Below, one piece after another: positions 1-9,972 of a stretch of 64,000 bases of DNA. The notes beneath the pieces were generated by a model, which was given only the letters and a program-made list of their open reading frames with translations, was not told the DNA's origin and searched no databases. The stretch is from Toxorhynchites rutilus septentrionalis. Lineage: Eukaryota; Arthropoda; Insecta; Diptera; Culicidae. Positions within the stretch are counted from its first letter, which is position 1. Each line of letters begins with the position of its first letter. A program made the translations under genes and the position numbers. The DNA lies in contig NC_073746.1 of NCBI RefSeq assembly GCF_029784135.1, positions 17,126,416 to 17,190,415 of the forward strand, read 5' to 3'.

Positions 1-560
1 TATACCTGTTCCTCAGAAACGCCGATGTCAACGTTTAATGATGTTTCCTTCGTTGTGTCCACGTTTCATATCCCTCCTATCCGATCGATAAATTTTTACT
101 TAGTCGCGGCAACACATACACACACTCTTTACAGATGCACGGGCCGAAGGTTGTGCAGTCCACTGATCATTCAACAAGAGCCAAAGGTTGTACCGCTCAT
201 GACAACTCTACACGAGATGATGATTGCGCCGGCTAGTGACTATTCTATCTTGGATTCCTCGAGTCGAGAAAGACGCACCACGCTAGATATGGGGTACAGA
301 CTAGGGGGGCGTTGCTGATTAATGGTCAGCTGCATCCCAATAGGAAGTATCCCGTATCAGGCACACGTACAGAGCATCGAAGACTGCAACATACCAATTA
401 TGAGAACACTTGTAATACTAACCTCGAGCCAACCGCGAGTAATCGGTTACATATTACTAACATAGTTGTAAGACAAAAATTGTCAAAATATTGGACTCCC
501 GGCCCCGTCAGGCTAACGCCACATGTGCCTTAATAAAAAATATATTTTGAGAAAAAAAAA
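1..560 (+). mobile_element. I-like non-LTR retrotransposon, 3' end
   Basis: The first 38 bases encode the last residues of an RNase H-bearing ORF2 (YLFLRNADVNV then stop at 36-38). The 3' UTR follows and ends in an A-rich tail near 535-560. The whole stretch matches the reverse complement of 24409-24970, where the same family lies with its ORF2 end attached. The copy runs off the left edge of the window, so its 5' extent is unknown. Confidence 0.85.
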
Positions 561-566
561 ATGAAT

Positions 567-727
567 GAGGCGATCTGGCGTAGTGGTAACATCCATGCCT
601 CTCACGCTAAAGGTCACGAGTTCAATTCTCACTCCCGACATTCTTCCATAAATGGAAGTTAAAGTGACGAACCAGCCAAATGAGTTGAAAGTCACTATAA
701 TACAGTTAAAAAAAAAATAAAAAAAAG
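567..727 (+). mobile_element. tRNA-derived SINE (Feilai-like), copy 1
   Basis: A tRNA-like head carries an A-box-like GGCGTAGTGGTAAC and a B-box-like GGTCACGAGTTCAATTCTC, followed by a short body and an A-rich tail. The same sequence recurs inverted at 41026-41188 and, in part, at 23377-23459. It resembles the Aedes SINE Feilai, a name I give from memory. It lies between the poly-A of the preceding I-like element and an R4-like element. No clear target duplication is visible here. Confidence 0.8.
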
Positions 728-740
728 TGCAGTAAAGCTC

Positions 741-3056
741 ATGAACGAGCACGTTCTTCCGCTGCACTTGGTTGATGCTGAGAACATGGAGGAGCTGCAA
801 CTGAAAGTTTACTGTGCTGCTGTGGCGACCGCCAAAAGTTTAGGATACCGTATTAGGCCAAGAGGCGGACTGCTCCAACATCTCCGTGAAATGCGTGAGC
901 CTCCATGGCGAAGGAGATTGGAGCAACGGATCCTAAACAAGCGCGCCGCAATTGGAAGACTGATGGCGCACAAAAGAGGCAGCAGATCGGTGAAATTATG
1001 TCGCCAAGTTGCTGTGATCGTGCGGCCTACTGAACTTCGCCAGCTGGGAGCTCACCAGCTGACGGAAAAACTCGACACACTGGTACAGCAATTGAGCGTC
1101 CTTACAAAACGGCTGAAACGTTACTCTGACTCTGCAAAGCGCCAGGAACAAAATCGGATGTTCAGAGATAACGAGAAAGCGTTCTACGACCACATTAGCG
1201 ACGAGAAGCCCGACTACCGCGAAGGTTTGCCAGATATTAGCGATGTGACGAACTTCTGGGCTGGTATTTGGGAGACCCCAGTAGAATATCGCGACGGGCA
1301 AATGTGGTTAAGACGGGAGGAGGAGAGTTGTGGTGAAATTGGAGAGATGCCAGCTATCATCGTCGGAGAGAACGATGTCCGCGAAGCCTCGCGGTACCTG
1401 AGGAACTGGGCAGCACCGGGCCCCGATGGTGTCCAGAACTTTTGGCACAAGAAGCTGACCGTCGCACATCCAAAGATAGCTGAGTGCTTCAACATGGTGC
1501 TACGTGACCCACACAACCTTCCTGAATTCGCCACCCGTGGCGTCACCTTCCTCCTCCCGAAAGACAGCAACACATTGAACCCATCAAAGTACAGACCGAT
1601 AACGTGCCTATCGAGTCTGTACAAAATACTGAGCAGCATAATTACCGCCAAAGTTTCTGCTCACTGCGAACAGCATCACATCATCGCAGAAGAGCAGAAA
1701 GGATGCAGGAATAATACGTATGGCTGCAAAGACCAGGCCATCATCGACGCAGCCATAGTCGGCCAGGCGGTATATAACCAGCGGAACCTAAGTATGGCCT
1801 ACATCGATTACAGGAAGGCTTATGACTCCATACCTCACTCGTTTCTCGTCCGGGTATTGGAGCTCTACAAAATTGATCCCGTCGTCGTTGGGTTCCTGCA
1901 GCATGCGATGAGGCAGTGGAGTACGTCTCTGCACCTCAGTGATGGGGAAAATGTGTTGCAGTCTAGAACGCTGCAGATAAAGAGGGGGATATTCCAAGGC
2001 GACTCTTTCAGCCCGCTTTGGTTTTGTCTGGCACTGAACCCCCTCAGTAGGACGCTCAATAGAAACGGTCATGGCTATAAAATAAGGTATGGCGACGGCG
2101 CCCACGAAGAAGTGACCCATACCTTCTACATGGATGATCTCAAGGTCTACGCTGATTCACGTCAGCGTCTAGGTGTAGCTATCCGGGTTGTCGAAGACAT
2201 AAGCAGGGACATCTGCATGGAGTTCGGCCTCGACAAGTGCCGCTGTGTCCATCTGCTGAAAGGGCAGCTTACCGAATCCGGAGGTTACGAGGTCTATGAC
2301 GGCGAGTTTATAAGAGACATGGTTCGTGGCGAATCCTATAAATATCTTGGATTCCGACAGCTCACCGGGATTCGCCACTCCGACATCAAGACGGAGCTGC
2401 GAGACAAGTTCTTGAGTCGAGTGAACTGTGTCCTGAGGACTTTCCTCAACGCGGGGAACAAGGTTCGCGCGATCAACACATTCGCGGTTCCCCTGCTGAC
2501 CTTCAGTTTTGGTGTAGTCAAATGGAGCAAAACTGACCTAGAGGACCTTGAGAGGAGGATGAGGAAAGCATTTAAAGAGGCCGGAATGCACCATCCTCAA
2601 TCGGCACTGGAGAGAGTTTCACTGCCACGCAAAGAAGGGGGACTTGGAATAGTCGACATATCTGCACTGTGTGTTGCTCAGGTACGACAACTGCGCGAGT
2701 ACTTCGCAGAACGCGCCAACCAAAACGCGCTGTACCGGGCTGTCTGCGCCGCCGACAGAGGATACAGTGCTCTGCACTTGGCACAAGCGGAGTACCAACT
2801 CAACTGCAATCTGCAGACAGTGGAGGAGAAGATTGCAGCTTGGAAGCAGAAGGCAGTGCATGGTGCCCACCCCCATCAACTGGACCGGCCACACGTCGAC
2901 AAGGCCGCATCTAATCTGTGGCTAACGCGTGGTGAACTCTCTTCAGTAGTAGAAGCCGACATGATAGCCATCCAGGATAATGCCGACGAGAAACTGCAGA
3001 GCTTGACACTCAGAATGCATTCAAGGCGTGTTATTTGGCATAGAAATCTCAACTAA
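741..3056 (+). CDS. Reverse transcriptase of an R4/Dong-like element
   Basis: This is a 771-residue open frame, uninterrupted. RT landmarks are in order: a finger block with LLPKDSNTLNPSKYRPI (about residues 270-286), motif A with AYIDYRKAYDSIPH (about 353-366), motif B with KRGIFQGDSFSPLWF (about 413-427), and catalytic YMDD at codons 463-466 (2127-2138). The thumb region contains LPRKEGGLGIVDI. It should copy its own RNA at a nicked target. After the segment with HVDKAASNLWLTRGEL the frame ends, and I cannot see the CCHC finger and restriction-like endonuclease that R4-type proteins normally carry next. The start shown is simply the first ATG after the SINE. The true N-terminus is probably lost. 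Confidence 0.75.
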   Translation: MNEHVLPLHLVDAENMEELQLKVYCAAVATAKSLGYRIRPRGGLLQHLREMREPPWRRRLEQRILNKRAAIGRLMAHKRGSRSVKLCRQVAVIVRPTELRQLGAHQLTEKLDTLVQQLSVLTKRLKRYSDSAKRQEQNRMFRDNEKAFYDHISDEKPDYREGLPDISDVTNFWAGIWETPVEYRDGQMWLRREEESCGEIGEMPAIIVGENDVREASRYLRNWAAPGPDGVQNFWHKKLTVAHPKIAECFNMVLRDPHNLPEFATRGVTFLLPKDSNTLNPSKYRPITCLSSLYKILSSIITAKVSAHCEQHHIIAEEQKGCRNNTYGCKDQAIIDAAIVGQAVYNQRNLSMAYIDYRKAYDSIPHSFLVRVLELYKIDPVVVGFLQHAMRQWSTSLHLSDGENVLQSRTLQIKRGIFQGDSFSPLWFCLALNPLSRTLNRNGHGYKIRYGDGAHEEVTHTFYMDDLKVYADSRQRLGVAIRVVEDISRDICMEFGLDKCRCVHLLKGQLTESGGYEVYDGEFIRDMVRGESYKYLGFRQLTGIRHSDIKTELRDKFLSRVNCVLRTFLNAGNKVRAINTFAVPLLTFSFGVVKWSKTDLEDLERRMRKAFKEAGMHHPQSALERVSLPRKEGGLGIVDISALCVAQVRQLREYFAERANQNALYRAVCAADRGYSALHLAQAEYQLNCNLQTVEEKIAAWKQKAVHGAHPHQLDRPHVDKAASNLWLTRGELSSVVEADMIAIQDNADEKLQSLTLRMHSRRVIWHRNLN

Positions 3057-3127
3057 GTACTAATAAAAATGACGCAAGTAATACTACGTTGAGACGGCGA
3101 AGTTCCTCTAGGAACCTTAGTGCCATT

Positions 3128-3149
3128 GAAGAAGAAGAAGAAGAAGAAG
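3128..3149 (+). repeat. GAA microsatellite at retroelement 3' end
   Basis: Seven consecutive GAA units directly follow the 3' UTR of the R4-like element. They may be the element's tail or its insertion target. Confidence 0.9.
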
Positions 3150-5036
3150 GACCTACTGAGTCTTCATGATCAGATTAGTTTTTTTGTTGAAACTAACATC
3201 AAAAATTCAAATATGAGAAAAACATTTTTACCATCAAGTGTTTACCGCTAGACGGGCAGAATGCCACCAAATTTTTCAATGTTTTTAGTTGTTTTTGTAT
3301 TGAAAAACAACCTAGAACTTTCCAAGACATACGAGGTTGAACAGAGAGATTATTGGTACATGAAGCCAGCGATCAAGATGTGGGTTCATTGTTTATTTGA
3401 GCTGCCATTTGTGTGTTAAACATCTACATAATTTAACGCGACATTCTTATAACTTGAATAGCATGACCGATACCGATTTTTTCTATATCAATGCTACTTT
3501 GTTCCGTGATTCCAATAACCATTTTGTAATAAAGCCCTAGATTTCTTTGTCTGAATTTTTTTGAAAACATATACAGCTCAATTAACTTACGGCGGGTATT
3601 AATGGAGTATTGAAATAAAGAATTCTCGAGAATAGATTCACAAGTAAATTTTGTATGTGGATTTTAGCGGTGAAAACAATCTGACAACATAAGTAGAATT
3701 GGGAAGAAACTAAATAGCGATACAAAAAACTTTCCGGGGAATGTTGGAACACAAATAAATGAATTTTAAACGAACCGTTATTATTAATTAAGCTAACATT
3801 TTTATCCATAAAACTATAAAACTAGAAAATAGAAGCAATTCCAAAATGAAATTTAAGCGGAGTTCAATTTTATTTTTATCTTTTTAGAAATAATTGGTGT
3901 TATGTCCACGTGGACAAAAGGGGGAGGGGTATAGGAAAAGTCCACGTTTGTCCACGGTGGGTGTTCAAAACATGATTTCTCTGTCCACGTGTTATGTGGA
4001 CAGCCCTTAAAACAAAATAAAATAATTAATGAATAAAAATTATAATAGTTTCTTTACTCACCAATTGTATGATACATTTGTTTTTGTTTGAGATGACAGT
4101 TTAGCGATGAAGAAAAAAAAAGAATTACCAGTGATGCCAATTGGTTTTTTAATTATTCCGCATTTTCGACCAATGACGGTGATGTCACAGCGTTTTGGTC
4201 CACGTTAGATCGATGTTTTTTCGTCGATTGGATTGTGGGTCATTTTGAGCCCCTCAATTAATATTAGTTTATTTTTTCGAGCAAGTATTTTAATGGTTTT
4301 GTTATGTTATTATGTTATTTTTGCTAGAGAGGTAATTGGCTTTCCAACAATCTTCTGAAAACCATATTTCTATGAGACAACTGGATTTTGAATTACGATG
4401 TTTAGCTAAATTTAGTAAAGGAAAGGAACAAAGGCGATCGATCGATCAATCTTTCTGTGGAGACGGTTTATCAATAAGGATTTTTAAGAACACCGATAGA
4501 AGAAAACCAGAGGATGTCGAGTTGTTCGTATAAGGGGAATGGTGGTAGAGGCGAACACCTTAAGTAGGCGTTGATTTTTTCGTGAATTTCACAAAAAAAA
4601 TATAGCTATCTCGCTACAAATTGATATTCTAGGTCTCTTTTTATAATAAAATGTCTCTTTGAGGCTGAAATATTGCAATATGAATGTGTTCGGTATCTTT
4701 GAAAAAATAAGATTGAGCCGGGAAAGACAGACACTTGGCGGGAAAGATGGACAACTGGGGTGGGTAAGATGGACACTAACTGAAAATTCTACTTAATATA
4801 CTCTATAAGTTTTGGAAGTCTTCACCTAGATAAGCTTGTAATTTTTCTCATTTTTTCATGTCTTAAATAGCTTCCGGCATTCGGAATGACAAATTCGGAT
4901 TACGTTTTAAAAACCGCCCTGCTTATTCACCCATGCTATCTGGTTGCACTTGCGAACATAGTAAGTGGACATAGGTTAGAAAAAGAAGGAGAAGAAAATC
5001 AAATTGTTTTCAAAACAAAATTCTTTTCCCTTCCAT
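3150..5036. other. AT-rich intergenic sequence, no gene seen
   Basis: No reading frame or RNA gene stands out. At 4700-4760 there are repeats of GGGAAAGATGGAC type, and a related inverted copy occurs near 9840-9875. A cluster of palindromic TCCACG motifs is listed separately. Confidence 0.5.
3902..4011. repeat. Clustered palindromic GTCCACG motifs
   Basis: The palindrome TGTCCACGTGGACA sits near 3904-3917, and several more GTCCACG/CGTGGAC copies follow within about 100 bases in both orientations. It looks like the remnant of a short inverted-repeat element. Confidence 0.45.
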
Positions 5037-5365
5037 CCTACACTGGAGAAAAACTTTAGTAAATGCAGCTACCAAATCTTTAGTAGTCGTAACATTTGTA
5101 AAATGTACACATTTTGACGTAGGACTACGTCTTTCATTTCTATACCGGGGTGTAAAATCAAAGTTTCGAAAACGAAAGCGTTACGCCGGAGACCGAGATT
5201 TTGAGCGTTGATAGCTCCTAAACAACTGAACGAAATGGTATGATAAACACTTCATTCGAAAGATAAAATGTCTACGCGTTCTATACTTGTTACTTTTTGA
5301 TCCAAAAACTTGTTTCAATAGTCTTAAAATTGCTTTCAAAACAAGCTATTGAAATCACCAATCGG

Positions 5366-5402
5366 TATATAAGCGAGCGCCGCTCGGAAATCCACTGAGT
5401 TC
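5366..5402 (+). promoter_or_regulatory. TATA/initiator core promoter in element A
   Basis: TATATAAG at 5366-5373 is followed about 30 bases later by CTGAGTTC. In copies B and C the same position reads ACTCAGTT or ACTCAGTT-like, an insect TCAGT initiator. In A the initiator appears mutated. The spacing fits an RNA polymerase II core promoter of the kind used by histone genes. Function is inferred. Confidence 0.45.
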
Positions 5403-5580
5403 TAATTGAACAGTGATTGGAGCATGTTGTCGCTGTTGTGGTGAAGCTCTTTGTTTATCATGAAAGCGCGGATGAACGGTGTCAGCAAGAGCCTGTTTGT
5501 GCACCTTAGGCCAGAAGGGAATCCATCAGGAGGAGAGTGATGCCACAAACGGTTCCCCGGGAAGATCTCGAAGCAGCCGC

Positions 5581-5600
5581 TACACACACACACACACACA
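5581..5600. repeat. CA microsatellite in element A
   Basis: Ten alternating AC units. Shorter runs occupy the same position in the second block at 6368-6380 and in copies B and C. Confidence 0.9.
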
Positions 5601-5649
5601 TACATGCGCGGAATTCTTTCCGTTTGGATGCCATTCAGCATCGAGAAAG

Positions 5650-6860
5650 ATCCGGAAAATTATCTGCCCGTTCCTCTGGGAATTTAAAAATACATTCATG
5701 TGAAAGAGTTTATTTGAATGTTTTGTATCCATGTAACACTGTGACCAAATATTTTTCAATCAAGTGCTATTAACAGGTGGTTATCGAATTAGCATTAACC
5801 ACTGGTGGGCTTCCAGTATCGAGGAAAATGTGGAAATATATAATCGTTACTGAAAATAATCCGCCAGTTCCTCTGGGAATCCAAAAATACATTCATGTGA
5901 AAGAGTTTATTTGAATGTTTTCTATCCATGTAACACTGTGACCAAATACATTTGGTTTTGTGATTTTTCAATCAATCGCAATTAACAGGATAGGTTCTGA
6001 AGATTATTCTTCCCCATCAGTAGGATATTTCCGTATCAAATGTAGTATGCGCCCGCAATAGATTATTGCTCAGTCGCCGAAAGTTCCGAGCTCAGAGAGT
6101 TCATTCCTCTCTAGTTTGCCTTCCAAATTGCCATCGTAAACCACGCCTTCTCTCGATTCAATCACGCACAATAAACATACTTAAGCGATATTCTGGTGTT
6201 GAGACGCATTCATTTTCCGTGAGGACATCGACAAGACAACATTGTTGCTGAGGGTGCTGGAAGGATCGAGATCTGCCCTGAAACGCAAGCAGTTTGTTTG
6301 AAACTGTGAGGGAGCACAGACAAGCCGATCCTTCAGGAGAAGAGAAGGTGACCATCGAAGCAGCCGCTACACACACACATACATGCACGGAATTCTTTCC
6401 GTTTGGATGCCATTCAGCATCGAGAAAGATCCGGAAAATAATCGGCCAGTTCCTCTGGGAATTTAAAAATACATTCATGTGAAAGAGTTTATTTGAATGT
6501 TTTCTATCCATGTAACACTGTGACCAAATATGTTTCAATCAAGTGCTATTAACAGATGGTTATCGAGTTAGCATTAACCACTGGTTGGCTTTCAGTATCG
6601 AGGAAAATGTGGAAATATCCAATCGTTACTGAAAATAATCTACCAGTTCCTCTGGGAATTTAAAAATACATCCATGTGAAAGTGTTTATTTTAATATTTT
6701 CGATCCATGTAACACTGTGACCAACTATTTTTCAATCAAGTGCTATTAACAGGTGGTTATCGAGTTAGTATTAACCACTGGTGGGCTTCCAGTATCGAGG
6801 AAAATGTGGAAATATCTAATCGTTGCTGGAAAATAATCTGCCAGTTCCCCTTGGAATTGA
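5650..6860 (+). repeat. Diverged ~200-bp internal repeats of element A
   Basis: Blocks containing AGTTCCTCTGGGAATT, then ACATTCATGTGAAAGAG, then a CACTGTGACCAAATA segment recur near 5660, 5865, 6445, 6645 and, more diverged, 6840. Between blocks there is a conserved stretch with ATTAACCACTGG. Copy C has two such blocks at 38440-38720 in inverted orientation, so the array varies in number between copies. Confidence 0.65.
6066..6251 (+). other. 61-codon ORF shared by elements A and C
   Basis: A frame beginning MLSRRKFRAQRVHS is open for 61 codons here and for 61 codons in element C at 38141-38326 on the minus strand, with about 10 replacements. I do not recognise it. Repeat copies share reading frames by descent, so conservation alone is weak evidence for a protein. 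Confidence 0.25.
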
Positions 6861-7197
6861 AAATTACATTCAAGCGAAAGAGTTTAATTTAATATTTTCT
6901 ATCCATAAAATATCCATATAATACATTTGGGTTTGTGATTTGTCAATCAAATGCAGTTAGCAGGATAGCTTCTGAAGATTATTCTTCAGATCAAGGTTTT
7001 TTCGTATCCTATATTGGATGCATAAAACCTTGTGTCTCCAACGTAACATTCTCGTTTTCGAAGTCCCCCAAATATTAATTTATTCATTCATTCAGAATGG
7101 ATTTAGATTCAACTTCAAACAAATGATCTCTAAATGAACGATAGTCCTACGTCACCCTTGCGGTTATACCATAGATATAACCCACTTCCTGTTTTTT

Positions 7198-9972
7198 GTA
7201 AATATTACCAATACTTGGTTAAACTGATGTCAGATGCAATGATCCCTACCAATGATTCGTACATTTTACATCATAGCATGCGTAACCTTGAGTATTTTGA
7301 TTTCTAGCAACTGTGTGTGTGCAACAGCCATTTCTCTAATGGAAGCGAAGCGATTCGGGGGTAAACATTCGGTTTTTTTAAATCGTAGAAATCCATAGCA
7401 AAGGTTTCATGCAGCCGTAAGCGTTTAGATAAACTAAACATCAGAGGCCAACAACGGCGAATGTCGCCGTGCACAATTGATTGATGATCCGATTATTGTT
7501 TGATTGTTCCCCTTATTCTATTATCCGCAGATCGCAACCACAGCAGCAATGGACCGCCTCTTGATCGATTCGTTTTTCCAGGAAACGATGGATATTAGTT
7601 GAGCCAATCGTACCGTCAGCAGCGAGGAAACCAACAACAACCGTTTCACACTGAGCAATCAACAGCTAAAAAGACTACCAGCACCGATTCGGACAACATC
7701 GACTCGGATGACAAGTAACATAACTAGCAGTAGCAGTAGCAGTCTGCAGCAAAAACTCCACTAACTGATGAACGATATGCTACGGCGAAAGTTTAACAAT
7801 TTCAAACACATCGTCACGACAACATAAGTTCGACAGCAGTACTTGGCGACGGCACCCAGCGAGTGGAGGCGAATGAACTGCAAAGTTTAAAGCCTCTTAA
7901 AAACAAAGAAACAACAACCCAGCGAAAACCATCACCATCACTACCAGCGACAGCAGCCCACTAATCCTTCCATCGAAGGATCGGAGGGAAAACGATATGT
8001 GTTCTATTGACGACACAATTTCCTCCACAAATCACGACTTCACGGAGCTCAACAACAGAAAATCCGCGTCTGAGGATGATGGGTAGAGTCAGTTTGCGTG
8101 GTAAATTTGCTTCAAGGCGCTTCGTTGGTGGATCGGTACATGTTGCCTCCGCCGGGATTTGGAGCGTCACATCAAGCAGTAACATCTTTAATTCTGGTCG
8201 TATTGTCAGCGCGGAGGCAATCATTAGAAGCGCGACTGGAGCATTCGATCGGCAATCAAGCAATCCGCCAAAGGAAAGAAGTAGACAAAGGTAAAGATCC
8301 ATTGGTGAAGGCGGTCAATAGTGGCAATAATGAAGACGATTTGGTGCCGGTTTTGAAACCGGTCGACAGCGCTACGAATCTTGGCTATTTTAGATAAATT
8401 TCGTAGTTAGATATGTGAAAGATGTTCGGAATATTATTAATAACAAGGGTTTTCTTCCGGCAGATTTGATGTTCCGCTGTCACAAGATCAAAACGACGAG
8501 CAGGTGCTGCTGACTTCCGGCTTGGCGTACGGGAGTAACAACTTCGACACAGAGATGCAAATCCATCGTCGACACGGCAGAAAAAAATCGTCTAAAGCCT
8601 AGCGCCAAATCGAGTCAATTGCCCCTACTGGCATGTTCCCCTCGGACAACAACATCAACATAGGTTGGAAAACAACAGCCCACTGCAGAAGACTGCGATC
8701 TCGTCGAAGGCATTTTCCGTGACACATTCCACCGCGAAGAAGTATTTTTCCGATATCGAACTCTGAGGGAGATTTATTGGAAAATCGAAAATAATCACAT
8801 CCAATGTGCAATGTGCCAAAGGGAATTCCAGAAAAAATAGGTAAATGCTCCATCATTCTCAAAATATTTGGCACTGTGTTACGCAATTCGTTCTAATTTG
8901 TAGAAATAACGCTGTTCCATGTGTTGAACGCGGTTATCATACTTGGTAACGTATTCGAATAAGAGACACCCGTGACCAGTGTGAGCCACATCAAAGAAAT
9001 CGAAGAGCGTACGAGATGCATTATCGAGGGTCATTGTTTAGATGTCCCGTTCGAATACGTACGACGTGGTGCTGATTTCCGGCGTCAAATCATCTTCGAA
9101 GGCGAGAACGAATTAATGCAATTTGCGATCCAGCAAAATTTCGCAAGTGTCCGAAAAAGCACACTTTTGAGTACTGTGATACCCAACTCGCTCGCTAAAA
9201 GCCTGCGCGAAGAGCTTTTCAATATTTTATAAAAATAAAAATAGAATAAGAATATTAATAAGAATAAAATATTTGAAATAAAAATTATATTGAACCAATG
9301 GAGGGCCAATCAATCAGCCATTACTAAAAGCGAAATTGTGCCAACACTGGACTTACAAACCACAGTTTTGTTTGACATTTGTGTCTACCAATTTTTTTTT
9401 TCGTAGGATGTATCAATTATTAGTAGGGTAGAAAATGACTAGCGAATTGGTAATATTTACCAAAACATTGGTCATATATACTAAATTTTCCTCTCAGTAT
9501 ACCTGACATGATTAGTATATTTTTTTTTCGTCAATAGTTTTGGAGTAAAAATGAGAAAATTTCACCGCTGATTCGACAAACTGAAAGAGAAGAGATGTCA
9601 CGTAGTGAAAAATACCCCAAAAAATTACTCGACAACGATAATGAGAACCTTATTTTCTGTAGACGAAAATTTGCATCAAGTAGCTCTCTGTAGATTGCTT
9701 TTCTGTTTTTATTTACAACTTTAACAGAAGGCCAGCTAGGTGTACACAGTAAATGTCAAAGGTATTGTATTGCACTGTATTGCAGGTTTGTACATCATTA
9801 AAATTTTAAATAAAAATGTAATTTATCAATCATACATAGGTGTCCATCTTCCCCACCCTGTCTTTCCCGACTTTACCCTAATGCTGGAATATATGTTTGA
9901 TGTTTTCTCCGTGGATTTACAATTGAAAATTGGAAGCATTTTTTCGTTCGTCGTTCGTCAACTCGAAGCTAA
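7198..9972. other. Intergenic stretch with a decayed coding-like segment
   Basis: A degraded coding-like segment (7551-9232) is listed separately. Ends at about 5039-5090 and 9440-9503 look weakly inverted (ACTGGAGAAAAACTTTAGTA against ACTGAGAGGAAAATTTAGTA), so element A and this segment may lie inside an older, larger repeat. Nothing else is supported. Confidence 0.4.
7551..9232 (+). pseudogene. Decayed Q/N/S-rich coding-like segment, unidentified
   Basis: The composition is exon-like. There is a CAG-rich opening near 7540-7550, an AGC/AGT serine run at 7732-7750, and short open pieces in shifting frames, for example LPPPGFGASHQAV near 8140-8180, and one reading FDVPLSQDQNDEQVLL near 8469-8516. 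The last piece (8972-9232) is open for 86 codons. Stops and frame changes break every frame. It could be an intron-less retrocopy of a host gene. I do not recognise the protein, and the link between the pieces is inference. Confidence 0.35.

Larger units (their letters stand above)
728..3149 (+). mobile_element. R4/Dong-like non-LTR retrotransposon, 5'-truncated
   Basis: The copy comprises one long RT reading frame and a short 3' UTR, and it ends directly in a GAA microsatellite (3128-3149). Microsatellite-associated 3' ends occur in the R4/Dong group. The 5' end abuts the SINE tail. No apurinic endonuclease domain is present, and the RT segments look like the older, restriction-like-endonuclease group. 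Clade placement is inferred from motifs only. Confidence 0.6.
5114..7197 (+). mobile_element. Palindrome-ended element A (histone-carrier family)
   Basis: The left end is the palindrome GACGTAGGACTACGTC (5116-5131). The right end is near 7141-7197, containing CCTACGTCACCCTTGCGG and ending near a T-run. Just inside both ends an imperfect inverted repeat is visible (CGAAAACGAAAGCGTTACG at left against CGAAAACGAGAACGTTACG in the complement of the right). Inverted relatives are B (14503-16636) and C (37365-39266). The interior has a TATA/initiator core, a CA microsatellite and diverged ~200-bp repeats. No transposase is encoded, so it must be non-autonomous. Confidence 0.6.

Noticed and set aside
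567..640. A functional tRNA gene
   Set aside because: A and B boxes are present, but there is no acceptor stem or cloverleaf, and the segment is followed by a SINE body and A tail that recur elsewhere.
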